Positions 1 through 9,339 of a stretch of DNA of 64,000 nucleotides are shown in pieces. A program made the translations under genes and the position numbers. Where the stretch lies: positions 41,562 to 105,561 of the forward strand of contig CAYQDM010000014.1 of assembly GCA_964416305.1 (NCBI GenBank). The letters run 5' to 3'. Within the stretch, counting starts at the first letter, position 1, and the number at the start of each line of letters is the position of its first letter. The stretch comes from Acidaminobacter sp964416305 (GTDB taxonomy: Bacteria > Bacillota > Clostridia > Peptostreptococcales > Acidaminobacteraceae). Under the pieces are notes generated by a model that was given only the letters and a program-made list of their open reading frames with translations, ran no database searches and was not told the DNA's origin.

Positions 1-49
1 GCGAATAAACTAGAGATAAATCTTTATAACATTCGGTTGGAGGGCGTTC

Positions 50-856
50 ATGGACAATAAGCTGAAACGCAATGAACGGATAGGAGCTATTGTGAAAGTA
101 CTTTGCGACAGACCAAACAGGATCTTTACCCTGGGTTATTTTACGGAACTGTTTAATGCGGCAAAGTCGACGATCAGTGAAGATCTCGTCATCGTCAAAA
201 AAATCATGGAGACCATGTCCTTTGGTCGCGTTGAAACCATCGCGGGCGCTGCGGGGGGAGTCAAATACATTCCGGTAGTTGTACCGGAGCGCAGGACTAA
301 AATACTGGAGCAGATAGCGGATAAAATGCGCGATCCTAAAAGGATTATTCCGGGCGGATTCCTTTATATTGGAGATTTGCTTTATGATCCATACTTTATG
401 AAGGACGTCGGGGAGATCTTTGCAGAGATGTTCTCCTACAGAGGTATTGACTATGTGCTGACTGTAGAGACTAAGGGCATACCACTGGCCATGATGACGG
501 CAAACGGGCTTAACTGCCCTCTGGTCGTAGCGCGCAATGAAAACCGTGTTACGGAAGGCGCTACCATCAGCATTAACTATGTCTCGGGCTCGACAGGGCA
601 GATTCAGACCATGTATGTATCGAAAAACGCCATTAAACCAGGATCCAAAGTTTTAATTATTGATGACTTCATGCGTGCCGGCGGTACGGTACTTGGTCTG
701 ATTGACCTTGTCCATGAGCTTGGCAGTGTCGTGGAGGGCGTCGGTGTACTTCTTGAGACCGCTGAGCCTGCAAACAAAATGGTGAGTGAGTATACCGCGT
801 TGTTGACGCTTGAACGGGTTTCCAGAGAAGAAATCGTTGTCAGACTGAAACAATAA
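50..856 (+). CDS. purR: Purine operon repressor PurR
   Basis: 268 aa, close to the roughly 285-aa Bacillus PurR. The N-terminal winged helix (about residues 1-75) contains the family stretches AKSTISEDL and AGAAGGVKYIP. The C-terminal phosphoribosyltransferase-like domain carries the PRPP-binding motif VLIIDDFMRAGGT (about 201-213). In the known family PurR is a cytosolic dimer that represses purine synthesis and transport genes, and PRPP releases it from DNA. The ATG follows GGAGG at a normal distance. Its position upstream of spoVG and glmU matches Bacillus, but the ridA (yabJ) homologue that usually sits between purR and spoVG is missing. Only 49 bases precede the gene, so its promoter is not visible. 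Confidence 0.95.
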   Translation: MDNKLKRNERIGAIVKVLCDRPNRIFTLGYFTELFNAAKSTISEDLVIVKKIMETMSFGRVETIAGAAGGVKYIPVVVPERRTKILEQIADKMRDPKRIIPGGFLYIGDLLYDPYFMKDVGEIFAEMFSYRGIDYVLTVETKGIPLAMMTANGLNCPLVVARNENRVTEGATISINYVSGSTGQIQTMYVSKNAIKPGSKVLIIDDFMRAGGTVLGLIDLVHELGSVVEGVGVLLETAEPANKMVSEYTALLTLERVSREEIVVRLKQ

Positions 857-930
857 TGGTCGGCTGAGGAACCATCGGTAAAAAATGTAACACAAAATTT
901 AAAATATTTCGAAAATATTTTTATTATTGA

Positions 931-955
931 AGGATTTCTGGTGTCGGTGTTGAAT
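931..955 (+). promoter_or_regulatory. Sigma-H-like promoter upstream of spoVG
   Basis: AGGATTT (931-937) and GAAT (952-955) are 14 bases apart. This resembles the sigma-H consensus (RWAGGAXXT, then HGAAT) known to drive spoVG in Bacillus. The assignment is by motif only; no housekeeping -35/-10 pair is obvious in this gap. Confidence 0.5.
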
Positions 956-974
956 TAGTATCGGACGTGTTCTG

Positions 975-1042
975 GTACCCTGTAAACACTAAAACTGGAC
1001 ATACAACAGCAGTATGTTATGGTTTTAGAATTTGCAGGGTAC
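975..1042 (+). promoter_or_regulatory. Long hairpin in the spoVG leader
   Basis: An inverted repeat has outer arms GTACCCTG (975-982) and CAGGGTAC (1035-1042) and inner arms CTAAAAC (989-995) and GTTTTAG (1022-1028). Between them lie A-T/G-T pairs and two mismatches, giving a stem of about 21 bp. A small hairpin CATAC/GTATG (1000-1016) sits in the loop. No T-run follows, so it does not look like an intrinsic terminator. It ends 40 bases before the spoVG start and could affect translation or mRNA stability. Confidence 0.6.
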
Positions 1043-1082
1043 TAGCGTTAACTCAGACAGAGCGAAAGGCAGGTTCGAGAGG

Positions 1083-1379
1083 ATGAAAATAACTGACGTC
1101 AGGATTCGCAAGCTGCGGGATGAAGGCAAAATGAAGGCCGTCGTGTCGGTGACACTGGATGATGTCTTTGTCGTACACGACATCAAGATCATTGAAGGCC
1201 AGAGTGGCTTATTCGTCGCTATGCCGAGCAGAAAAGTCGGCGAAGGCGACTACCGCGACATTGCGCACCCTATCAACCAGGAGACGCGTAGAATGCTTCA
1301 GGACGTGATCTTTGCAGAGTATGACCGCGCGAAGACCGTCGGAGAATTTGACGAAGCAGAAGAACTGACTGACCTTTAA
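1083..1379 (+). CDS. spoVG: Septation/sporulation regulator SpoVG
   Basis: 98 aa. The start is placed at the ATG giving MKITDVRIRKL, the conserved SpoVG N-terminus; an in-frame upstream extension looks non-conserved. Family landmarks are the LDDVFVVHDIKII segment and the VAMPSRK motif near residue 55. SpoVG is a small nucleic-acid-binding regulator found in sporulating and non-sporulating Firmicutes, affecting septation, sporulation timing and surface or virulence genes. A weak AGGCAGG about 10 bases upstream could be the ribosome binding site. The gene lies between purR and glmU as in Bacillus and has its own terminator. Confidence 0.95.
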   Translation: MKITDVRIRKLRDEGKMKAVVSVTLDDVFVVHDIKIIEGQSGLFVAMPSRKVGEGDYRDIAHPINQETRRMLQDVIFAEYDRAKTVGEFDEAEELTDL

Positions 1380-1438
1380 GCGTTCCGAGAAAATGAGTTG
1401 ACGCGTCTTGCATGCGGCTCAGAATGGAACGGACTGTG

Positions 1439-1480
1439 CTGAAGCACGGGCGAACATGAGCCCTGCTTCAGTATTTTTTT
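1439..1480 (+). terminator. Intrinsic terminator after spoVG
   Basis: Perfect stem CTGAAGCA-C-GGGC (1439-1451) paired with GCCCTGCTTCAG (1460-1471, one bulge), followed by a T7 run. Confidence 0.85.
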
Positions 1481-1532
1481 GTCTGGGCCCCTCATGATTT
1501 ATTTCTTCTGTTACCGCGGTTTGTTAAAAATA

Positions 1533-1541
1533 TGGTATAAT
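1533..1541 (+). promoter_or_regulatory. Extended -10 promoter of glmU
   Basis: TGG-TATAAT is a TGn extended -10 element about 60 bases before the glmU start. No good -35 box is seen at 16-18 bases. Confidence 0.55.
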
Positions 1542-1603
1542 CCCTTTGAAAAGTGTTCAAACGGATCAAAAAATATAAATTCAGATATAAGGAGTCGAAA
1601 GGC

Positions 1604-2968
1604 ATGAGTTTAGCATCAATTATTCTCGCAGCCGGCGAGGGGACGCGGATGAAGTCAAAGCTCCCTAAAGTACTGCACCGCGTTGCAGGGAAAGCTATGG
1701 TGGAGCACGTTATGGATGCTGCAGCAAAAGTCGGCTCAGACCGGACCGTTCTGGTCGTTGGCAGCGGCAAGTCAGCAGTCGAAGCAGCCCTCAGCGGCCG
1801 GGAGGTTTTTTTTGCCCATCAAACAGAGCGGCTTGGAACAGGCCATGCTGTCTCTATCGCCCTTGAGGCGCTGGGAGACGAAGCGCATGTTCTGATTCTC
1901 TGCGGGGATACGCCGCTGCTGTCATCAAAAACTTTGGAAGCACTCGTTCAGCATCATAAAAACTCAGGTGCGGGTTGTACTGTACTGACGGCTGAACTTG
2001 AGCTGCCATATGGCTATGGCAGGATACTAAGAGACGTGGACGGCAGCGTGCTGGGCATTGTAGAAGAGAAGGATGCCTCAACCGAGGAAAAGTGCATCAG
2101 AGAGATTAACTCCGGCGTTTATGTCGTCAAGCGCGAAACACTGCTGGCGGAAATTCCGAGGATTAAAAATGACAACGCTCAAGGTGAATATTATTTGACG
2201 GATTTAATCAAACTGGCTCGGGAGTCAGGTGACAAAGTCGGTGCCTACAAGACTGCGGATGCTTTAGAAATCAGCGGCGTCAATTCCAGAGTCCAGCTCA
2301 GTGAATGTGAAACGCTGCTTCGCCAGCGTATCAATAACGCTTTGATGCTGGAGGGTGTGACCATGATTGACCCTGCTTCGGTTTATGTGGATGCGGACGT
2401 TGTCATTGGACGCGACACAGTGGTCTATCCGGGATGTATTATCGAAAAAGGGACGGTTATTGGTGAAGACTGTGAAATTGGTCCGAACGCAAGACTGAAA
2501 CACTGTATAATTGGAAATGGCGTTACCTTCAAGGACTCCACGGGTATTGAGAGTTCTGTAGGGAATGATTCAACCGTCGGGCCTTACGCCTATTTGAGAC
2601 CGGGTACTGTCCTTGGTCAGCGTGTCAAGGTAGGCGACTTTGTGGAGATCAAGAATTCCAATATTGGAGATGACGCAAAAATCTCTCACCTTACTTATGT
2701 TGGAGACGGGGATGTCGGAGAAAATGTCAACCTTGGCTGCGGCGTTGTCTTCGTCAATTACGACGGCAAGAAGAAGCACCGCACCGTGGTCGAAAATGAC
2801 GCGTTTGTTGGCTGCAATGTCAATCTGATTTCACCGGTGACGGTGGGTGAAGGCGCCTATGTTGCAGCGGGCAGTACCATAACCAAAGATGTACCAAGCG
2901 GCTCCCTCGCCATTGCAAGAGATAAGCAGAAAAATATTGAAGGCTGGGTCAAGCGGAAAAACCGTTAA
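1604..2968 (+). CDS. glmU: Bifunctional UDP-GlcNAc pyrophosphorylase / GlcN-1-P acetyltransferase GlmU
   Basis: 454 aa, normal for GlmU. The N-terminal uridyltransferase domain (about 1-230) opens with the nucleotide-binding loop LAAGEGTRMKSKLPK. The C-terminal left-handed beta-helix (about 250-450) is built of hexapeptide repeats. The enzyme acetylates glucosamine-1-phosphate with acetyl-CoA and couples it to UTP, giving UDP-GlcNAc for peptidoglycan and teichoic acid. The ATG at 1604 has AAGGAG nine bases upstream; an earlier in-frame start would add 17 unrelated residues. The glmU-prs pair is conserved in Firmicutes, and 75 bases separate it from prs with no terminator between. Confidence 0.97.
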   Translation: MSLASIILAAGEGTRMKSKLPKVLHRVAGKAMVEHVMDAAAKVGSDRTVLVVGSGKSAVEAALSGREVFFAHQTERLGTGHAVSIALEALGDEAHVLILCGDTPLLSSKTLEALVQHHKNSGAGCTVLTAELELPYGYGRILRDVDGSVLGIVEEKDASTEEKCIREINSGVYVVKRETLLAEIPRIKNDNAQGEYYLTDLIKLARESGDKVGAYKTADALEISGVNSRVQLSECETLLRQRINNALMLEGVTMIDPASVYVDADVVIGRDTVVYPGCIIEKGTVIGEDCEIGPNARLKHCIIGNGVTFKDSTGIESSVGNDSTVGPYAYLRPGTVLGQRVKVGDFVEIKNSNIGDDAKISHLTYVGDGDVGENVNLGCGVVFVNYDGKKKHRTVVENDAFVGCNVNLISPVTVGEGAYVAAGSTITKDVPSGSLAIARDKQKNIEGWVKRKNR

Positions 2969-3043
2969 GGAATAACCTAATAATAAGCCAATTTCCGGAG
3001 ACTGTGAGATCCGGAAGGGAAAAAGACTGACTGGAGGGTCATC

Positions 3044-3994
3044 ATGCACACGAAAGGCAAAAAGATCAAGATTTTTTCAGGCAACTCAAATCCTGAGCTT
3101 GCGAGAAATATTTGCGCGGAAATCGGTCTTCCGCTGGGAGACGCTGAGGTAACGAGCTTCAGTGACGGAGAAATCGCAGTTAATATCAACGAGACTGTAC
3201 GCGGTGTGGATGTTTTTATCATTCAATCCACAAGCATCCCTAACGTCAACAATTTTCTAATGGAACTTCTTATTATGATCGACGCCTGCAAACGTGCATC
3301 AGCCGGCAGAATTACTGCAGTCATTCCCTATTATGGCTACGCGCGTCAGGACAGAAAGGCCAAAGCTCGTGATCCAATCAGCGCAAAACTCGTCGCCAAT
3401 CTTTTGACAGCTGCAGGCGCGGACCGCGTTCTGACCATGGATCTCCACGCGGCTCAGATTCAAGGCTATTTTGACATTCCGGTGGATCATCTCATAGGTG
3501 GTCCTATCCTGGCTGATTACTTCTCGAAGAAGCAGATTGAGGATCTTGTCATTGTATCGCCTGACCTCGGCAGCGTCGCACGTTCCAGAAAGTTCGCGGA
3601 AATGCTGGATGCACCAATTGCCATCATCGACAAGCGTCGTCCAAAAGCGAACATGAGCGAAATCATGAACGTTATTGGTGATGTCGCCGGCAAGAATGTC
3701 ATTTTGATCGACGACATGATTGATACCGCCGGTACAATTGTCAATGCGGCCAAAGCGCTGAAAGATCTCGGCGCGAAGGATGTCTATGCTTGCTGTACAC
3801 ACGCCGTTCTGTCTGGCCCGGCCATTGCGCGCATTAAAGATTCGGGCATAGATGAGCTGGTCGTTCTGGATACTATCTATCAGAAAGATCGCGACAAGCT
3901 CGACAATCTCGTTCAACTTTCTGTAGCGGGAATCTTTGCAGAATCAATCCGCAGAATTTTCAACAATGACTCGGTTTCGAAGCTTTTTGACTAA
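3044..3994 (+). CDS. prs: Ribose-phosphate pyrophosphokinase (PRPP synthase)
   Basis: 316 aa, typical class I PRPP synthase. It makes PRPP from ribose-5-phosphate and ATP for purine, pyrimidine, NAD, histidine and tryptophan synthesis. Visible motifs are the flexible-loop stretch YARQDRKAKARDPISAK (about 99-115), the metal-binding segment MDLHAAQIQGYF and the PRPP loop VILIDDMIDTAGT (about 220-232). The start has a strong GGAGGG site. It is probably cotranscribed with glmU and ends at a clear terminator. PRPP is also the PurR effector, consistent with the nearby repressor. Confidence 0.97.
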   Translation: MHTKGKKIKIFSGNSNPELARNICAEIGLPLGDAEVTSFSDGEIAVNINETVRGVDVFIIQSTSIPNVNNFLMELLIMIDACKRASAGRITAVIPYYGYARQDRKAKARDPISAKLVANLLTAAGADRVLTMDLHAAQIQGYFDIPVDHLIGGPILADYFSKKQIEDLVIVSPDLGSVARSRKFAEMLDAPIAIIDKRRPKANMSEIMNVIGDVAGKNVILIDDMIDTAGTIVNAAKALKDLGAKDVYACCTHAVLSGPAIARIKDSGIDELVVLDTIYQKDRDKLDNLVQLSVAGIFAESIRRIFNNDSVSKLFD

Positions 3995-4025
3995 AATTTA
4001 TTTAAACTCAATAGGACAACAATAG

Positions 4026-4055
4026 GGCCGGGCATCTTCTTCCGGCCATTTTTTT
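4026..4055 (+). terminator. Intrinsic terminator after prs
   Basis: GGCCGG (4026-4031) pairs with CCGGCC (4042-4047) and is followed by a T7 run. It separates glmU-prs from pth-mfd. Confidence 0.85.
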
Positions 4056-4063
4056 GTTATAAT
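4055..4063 (+). promoter_or_regulatory. Extended -10 promoter of pth
   Basis: TGT-TATAAT starts in the T-run of the preceding terminator, 31 bases before the pth start. No convincing -35 box. Confidence 0.55.
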
Positions 4064-4093
4064 GAATCTGTCTCATAAGTAGGAGGAATAAAC

Positions 4094-4660
4094 GTGTATC
4101 TGATTGTAGGCCTTGGCAATCCGGGGAAGAAATATGATGCGACACGGCATAACGTAGGCTTTGAAGCCATTGATGTCCTCGCTGAACGATTGTCCGTCAA
4201 GGTATCCAAAATAAAGTTCAAAGCCTTGATAGGCGAAACGGTTTATAAAGGACAGAAGGTGATCCTGGCAAAGCCGCAGACCTTTATGAACCTCAGCGGC
4301 GAGGCGGTTCACGATATGATGCGGTATTATGGCATTCCTGTTTCAAATCTCATCGTCATATATGATGACTTTGACACCGAAATAGGAAAAATCCGCATTC
4401 GAAAGAGCGGCAGCGCAGGCTCACACAACGGGATGAAGCACATCATCTACAGGCTGGCGGACGAAAACTTCCCGCGTATAAGAATTGGTATTGGCCGCCC
4501 TGGTCCGGGATGGATTATGGCGGACTTTGTGTTGTCCAGATTTGATAAAGAACAGGTGCCCGTGGTCATTGAAGCGGTAAAAAGCGCCGCGGAAGCCGCG
4601 CTTTGCATCGTCGACAGCGGCGTGGATCTGGCCATGAACCGCCACAATGTCAAAGGATAA
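4094..4660 (+). CDS. pth: Peptidyl-tRNA hydrolase
   Basis: 188 aa, standard bacterial Pth length. It hydrolyses the ester bond of peptidyl-tRNAs released prematurely from ribosomes, recycling tRNA in the cytosol. Hallmarks are the N-terminal LIVGLGNPGKKYDATRHNVG (catalytic His in TRHNVG, about residue 19), KPQTFMNLSG (about 57-66) and the GSAGSHNGMKHI loop. The start is GTG, preceded by AGGAGG at eight bases. Only 11 bases separate it from mfd, implying an operon. The ctc/rplY and fin genes that flank pth in Bacillus are absent. Confidence 0.96.
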   Translation: MYLIVGLGNPGKKYDATRHNVGFEAIDVLAERLSVKVSKIKFKALIGETVYKGQKVILAKPQTFMNLSGEAVHDMMRYYGIPVSNLIVIYDDFDTEIGKIRIRKSGSAGSHNGMKHIIYRLADENFPRIRIGIGRPGPGWIMADFVLSRFDKEQVPVVIEAVKSAAEAALCIVDSGVDLAMNRHNVKG

Positions 4661-4671
4661 GAGGGATTGAA

Positions 4672-7600
4672 GTGAGGGCATTACTAAAGGCTTTAGCCAG
4701 TACAAAAGAATACCGCACGCTCATGGACGCCTTTGACAGAGAGGTCCGGACCATTTCGGTCGACGGACTGAACAGCCGGGCTATGGGCGCTTTGGTAGCG
4801 ACACTGCGTCAGGATCTGAAGGGCAGGATGCTCGTCATAGCACCAAATGACAGTGAGGCCAGGGAATTTTTGGATCAATATGCCGGATTCTCCGAGGATG
4901 CGGTCTATATCCCGGCGAGAGAGCTGGCTCTGTTTGATTCCTTCGCTCATTCAAGAAGCGTCATTGACCAAAGGGTTGCGGCGCTATGCAGTTTGCTCGA
5001 CAACGAAGATGGCATGGTCTATGTCGCGCCGGTCGAAGCCTTGTCAACGAAACTGGCGCCGCCGGAAGTATTTGCTTCGGGCCTAATCCGGCTTGAAGTG
5101 GGCCAGACCATGGAAATTTCGATGTTGGTTCAAGAACTCGGCCGTCTTGGTTATATGAGAGAGGAGATCGTCGAGAGTCCGGCGGCATTCTCTGTGCGTG
5201 GCGGTATTCTCGATGTTTATCCGGTGGATCGCCCAGAACCGGTGCGTATTGAGTTCTTTGACGACGAAATTGATTCGATTCGGTCTTTTGACCCTGAGAC
5301 TCAGCGATCGGTTGAAAAACTGAGTGCAGTGAGGCTGAGACCGGCGACGGAATTTGTCCTCAATACGCAGATTGCCGAAGCTATTTTGAAGAAACTGGAC
5401 AAGAGAATCAAAAAGAAGAATTTGGATGAGAAATATTTAGCCCATCTCGAAGAGGTTCGGGAGGCTATTTCACAGGGTTATGCCTCTGATGATCACGACA
5501 AATATTATCCACTTGCGTTCGAAGCGGATTATTCAACCTTAATGGACTATTTTGGCCGGGAGGATTTGATTATTATCCTCGATGACGCCAGAGTTCACGA
5601 CCGCTATAAAATGACCTATGAAGGATTTCTTGATAATTTCAAAAATTATCTGGAATCCGGAAGAACGCTCCCCGAAATGGCAGAGCGGATTCCTGCTCTG
5701 AACCAGATGTTTGACCATATGCGCCATACCAGGCTGTTAACGGTGGATGCCCTCATAAAGCGCACACCGGATTTTGTCGCGGGCGAACGCGTTAAATTTG
5801 AGACCATGGAAAGTGCGCCTTATTACGGAAAAATGGAACTTCTGATCGCTGATTTGGAGCGATGGCTCAGTCACGGTCAAAGTGTACTGCTGGCGCTGTC
5901 AAGTGAGTCCAGACGTGACAATGTCGCTAAGGAGCTGCAAAATGCAGGGCTTTCTGTGGATGTTTACCGGACTGAGGCCCCTGACCTTAAACCGGGTCGG
6001 GCTTCAGTCTGTCTGGGGACTGTATCAGCCGGGTTTCAGCTGATGAGTGCCAGAATGACATTGCTAACAGACAGAGAGATCTTTGGAGCGCCGCAGAAAC
6101 GCCGCACAGCCAAAACTAAGACCAAGGGCCAGATGATCAAGAGTTTTAACGAGCTCACTGTTGGCAGTCTCGTGGTGCACGAGTCTCACGGCATTGGACG
6201 CTATATTGGCGTGGATCAGCTCACGGTGGATGGTCTCAAACGTGATTACATTAAAATTGGGTATTCCGGAGATGATTTTCTATATGTGCCGGTGGAAAAT
6301 ATGGACACCCTCCAGAATTATGTCGGTGCGGAGGAGACCAGCGTCAAACTTTCCAGGCTGGGGACCGCAGAGTGGTCCAAGGCTAAGGCCAAGGTCAGGA
6401 AAGCCATTGAAGATATGACGGAAGAGCTCGTGGCACTCTACGCCGCCAGAAGCAAAGCGGTGGGATATGCCTTTGCGGAGGACAACGACTGGCAAAAAAA
6501 CTTTGAGGACATGTTTCCTTATGAGGAGACACCGGATCAGCTCCGCTGCATTGAGGAGATCAAGCGGGACATGGAGACGCCAAAGCCTATGGAGCGCCTT
6601 CTTTGTGGAGACGTTGGCTATGGGAAGACGGAGGTTGCCATCAGAGCGGTTTTTAAGGCGGTTATGGATGGGAAACAGGTCGCTTTTTTGGTGCCAACCA
6701 CGATTCTGGCTCAGCAGCATTTCAACACAATGCAAAACCGGTTTTCAAAGTATCCCGTCAAAGTGGAGATGCTCAGCCGTTTTAGGACGAAAAAGCAACA
6801 GGATAAAATCATTGATGATCTTAGAACGGGACTTTTGGATGTGGTTGTGGGCACTCACAGAATATTGTCAAAAGATGTCGTCTACAAAGACCTGGGGCTT
6901 TTGGTGGTCGATGAGGAGCAGCGCTTTGGCGTTCGCCACAAGGAATCCATCAAGAAACTTAAGGCTCAGATCGATGTCCTTACCCTGACCGCCACACCAA
7001 TACCCAGAACCCTTCATATGTCACTTTCAGGCATCCGCGACATGAGTTTAATCGAAGATCCGCCAGAGGACCGTTATCCCATTCAGACCTATGTGGTGGA
7101 ATATGATGCGAGTCTGATTCGGGAATGGATTCTGAGAGAGGTTGACAGAGGCGGGCAGGTATTCTTCGTTCACAACCGCGTACAGGATATTGACCGCATG
7201 ACGGCCCGGCTGTCGGAAATGATGCCTGAGGTTCGTTTTGATTACGCCCATGGCCAGATGCCGGAGCATAAGCTTGAGAATCTGATGGTCTCCTTTATGA
7301 ATCACGAATTTGATGTTCTCGTAAGTACGACTATCATTGAGACAGGACTCGACATGTCCAATGTCAATACCATTTTGATCAATGACGCGGATAAAATGGG
7401 CCTGTCCCAGCTCTATCAGCTGAGAGGGCGGGTGGGCAGAAGCAACAGAATAGCCTATGCCTATCTGATGTATCAGAAGGACAAAGTGCTGACGGAAGTG
7501 GCAGAAAAGCGACTGAAAGCAATAAAGGAGTTTACGGAACTCGGCGCGGGCTTCAAAATAGCCATGAAGGATCTTGAAATCCGGGGAGCGGGGAATCTTT

Positions 7601-8169
7601 TGGGATCGGATCAACATGGCCATATGTCGCAAGTCGGCTATGAAATGTACAGCAAACTCCTCGAAGAGCATGTTCGCAAGATCAAGGGCGAGACGGTGGA
7701 AGAGCAGTTTGAGACCACGATTGAGTTCTCCATTAATGCCTTTATTCCTGATGATTATGTAGCCAACAGCGACCATAAACTGGAATTGTATAAAAAGATT
7801 GCTGCCATACGGGATCAGCGGGATCGCTTTAACATTGAGGAGGAGATTGAAGACCGGTTCGGTACCCTGCCAAAGCCGGTGTACAATCTATTGGCAATAG
7901 CACACGTCAAAGCCATGGCCCAAAGGCTGGGCATCCGTCTGATTCGTGAAGGAGAAGATCATGTGATTGCGAACTTCCAGCACAATGAGCGGATGGGGAT
8001 TCAGGTAGTGGCAGAAACTTCGGCGGTTTACGGGCGCAGAATTGCCTTCAATATGAGCGGAAAGCCTTATTTCAAGTACAAGTTCAGCCAACCAAAGCTG
8101 ACAAAAGAAGACAAGGCAAAAGAACTTGAAACCTTATTGTTAAAAATAATCTCTATGAACACGAATTGA
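4672..8169 (+). CDS. mfd: Transcription-repair coupling factor Mfd
   Basis: 1165 aa, full length. Mfd removes RNA polymerase stalled at DNA lesions and recruits the UvrA repair complex. Order: UvrB-like N-terminal domains (to about 350), CarD-like RNA-polymerase-interacting domain around VGSLVVHESHGIGRYIG (about 490-505), SF2 translocase with Walker A GDVGYGKTE (about 646-654) and DEEQ box (about 747), RecG-like second lobe with GRVGRSNR, and the C-terminal TRCF domain. The start chosen is GTG with a GAGGG site 6 bases upstream, just after the pth stop; an earlier in-frame start would overlap pth by 58 bases without a clear binding site. Confidence 0.96.
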   Translation: MRALLKALASTKEYRTLMDAFDREVRTISVDGLNSRAMGALVATLRQDLKGRMLVIAPNDSEAREFLDQYAGFSEDAVYIPARELALFDSFAHSRSVIDQRVAALCSLLDNEDGMVYVAPVEALSTKLAPPEVFASGLIRLEVGQTMEISMLVQELGRLGYMREEIVESPAAFSVRGGILDVYPVDRPEPVRIEFFDDEIDSIRSFDPETQRSVEKLSAVRLRPATEFVLNTQIAEAILKKLDKRIKKKNLDEKYLAHLEEVREAISQGYASDDHDKYYPLAFEADYSTLMDYFGREDLIIILDDARVHDRYKMTYEGFLDNFKNYLESGRTLPEMAERIPALNQMFDHMRHTRLLTVDALIKRTPDFVAGERVKFETMESAPYYGKMELLIADLERWLSHGQSVLLALSSESRRDNVAKELQNAGLSVDVYRTEAPDLKPGRASVCLGTVSAGFQLMSARMTLLTDREIFGAPQKRRTAKTKTKGQMIKSFNELTVGSLVVHESHGIGRYIGVDQLTVDGLKRDYIKIGYSGDDFLYVPVENMDTLQNYVGAEETSVKLSRLGTAEWSKAKAKVRKAIEDMTEELVALYAARSKAVGYAFAEDNDWQKNFEDMFPYEETPDQLRCIEEIKRDMETPKPMERLLCGDVGYGKTEVAIRAVFKAVMDGKQVAFLVPTTILAQQHFNTMQNRFSKYPVKVEMLSRFRTKKQQDKIIDDLRTGLLDVVVGTHRILSKDVVYKDLGLLVVDEEQRFGVRHKESIKKLKAQIDVLTLTATPIPRTLHMSLSGIRDMSLIEDPPEDRYPIQTYVVEYDASLIREWILREVDRGGQVFFVHNRVQDIDRMTARLSEMMPEVRFDYAHGQMPEHKLENLMVSFMNHEFDVLVSTTIIETGLDMSNVNTILINDADKMGLSQLYQLRGRVGRSNRIAYAYLMYQKDKVLTEVAEKRLKAIKEFTELGAGFKIAMKDLEIRGAGNLLGSDQHGHMSQVGYEMYSKLLEEHVRKIKGETVEEQFETTIEFSINAFIPDDYVANSDHKLELYKKIAAIRDQRDRFNIEEEIEDRFGTLPKPVYNLLAIAHVKAMAQRLGIRLIREGEDHVIANFQHNERMGIQVVAETSAVYGRRIAFNMSGKPYFKYKFSQPKLTKEDKAKELETLLLKIISMNTN

Positions 8170-8219
8170 TTTGTTATATAATCGAGTTTGAGTCAACATA
8201 ATGAGGGAGTGTGTAAATT

Positions 8220-9203
8220 TTGAAAACAATAAAGCGATCATTGAGCCTGACACTGGCTCTGATATTGGTATTGGCGCTTTCACTCGGGGGTTGCCAGAAA
8301 AAGGACAGCACTGGTGCAGTGGTGCCTGAAAATGCGGTTGCTGTAGTCAATGGCGAGGTTATGGATCTCGAGACGTTCAACAAGGCATTTGCCATGGTGG
8401 AGCGCAGCTATAATGAGCTTTACGGGGATACTATCTGGACACAGGAAATTCAGGGTCAAACGGTTAGAGACATGATCCGGGAGCGGATTCTCGAAGCTAT
8501 GGTTATTGAAAAGCTCATAATCGGGCATGTCTCTTCCACGGATTATAAACTCAGTGAAGAAGAGGTTGAAGAGGCCTACACGGCGTTTATGGAAACTGCA
8601 GCAGAGGACGCAGATCTGACAGCGTTTTATGAAGCAAATGGCATTGATGAAGCCTATATTAAATCCCAAATTGAATCCAAGCTTTATACTGAAGAATTTG
8701 AGCGCCAAGTCTACACGGAAGTAGAAAGTGACACTGCCAATCTTGAAAGTTTGTACGACACCTATCCTCTTCAGGTCGACGCGAGCCATATTTTGGTCGC
8801 CGAAGCTGCTCTGGCAGATGAGATCAAAGGGAAAATTGCTGCAGGTGAAGATTTCGCCGAGCTGGCAAAGCAGTATTCCGTTGATACAGGATCCGCCCAA
8901 ACCGGTGGTGCACTTGGCCTATTCGGAAGAGGCACCATGGTTGAAGAATTCGAAAAAGCAGCGTTTGCTTTAAAAGCAGGCGAGGTCAGCGAAGTGATCC
9001 AGTCACAGTTCGGATATCACATCATTAAGGTTCATGACGTGCAAACGCTCAACACCATGAAAGCGAACGGCGCTTCAGAGCAGGAGATCGAGATCCAGAA
9101 ATCGGCACTGATGAGCAATATCGCACAAGATGCCTACCTGGCAAAGATCGACGCATTAAGAGCTGAAGCCACGGTTGACACATATCCTGAGCGCATTAAA
9201 TAG
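8220..9203 (+). CDS. PrsA-like lipoprotein peptidyl-prolyl isomerase
   Basis: 327 aa, TTG start. A lipoprotein signal peptide ends in the lipobox LGGC (Cys at about 25), so it should be anchored outside the membrane. An N-terminal chaperone-like SurA/PrsA region precedes a parvulin rotamase domain (about 185-280) with ASHILV, the GG-LG-F block and the FGYHIIKV ending. Such proteins assist folding of secreted and wall proteins. A TATAAT at 8177-8182 could be its -10 box. It occupies the position where Bacillus has spoVT, after mfd. The family is secure; client proteins are unknown. Confidence 0.88.
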   Translation: MKTIKRSLSLTLALILVLALSLGGCQKKDSTGAVVPENAVAVVNGEVMDLETFNKAFAMVERSYNELYGDTIWTQEIQGQTVRDMIRERILEAMVIEKLIIGHVSSTDYKLSEEEVEEAYTAFMETAAEDADLTAFYEANGIDEAYIKSQIESKLYTEEFERQVYTEVESDTANLESLYDTYPLQVDASHILVAEAALADEIKGKIAAGEDFAELAKQYSVDTGSAQTGGALGLFGRGTMVEEFEKAAFALKAGEVSEVIQSQFGYHIIKVHDVQTLNTMKANGASEQEIEIQKSALMSNIAQDAYLAKIDALRAEATVDTYPERIK

Positions 9204-9264
9204 TACGGAAGATCAGCAGTGGTCTCCGGAAAATCAAACACAGCACTTTGAATTGAAAGACCTG

Positions 9265-9299
9265 AGGGATTGACTAGGCCGACTATTCAATCCCTTTTT
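9265..9299 (+). terminator. Terminator after the PrsA-like gene
   Basis: AGGGATTGA (9265-9273) pairs with TCAATCCCT (9287-9295), followed by T4-5. Confidence 0.7.
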
Positions 9300-9301
9300 C
9301 G

Positions 9302-9310
9302 TGATATAAT
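9302..9310 (+). promoter_or_regulatory. Extended -10 promoter of the murJ/spoVB-like gene
   Basis: TGA-TATAAT lies 30 bases before the start. The nearby TTGACT (9270) is too distant to be its -35. Confidence 0.5.
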
Positions 9311-9339
9311 AGTCACAGCAAATCCACGGAGGGATCGAT

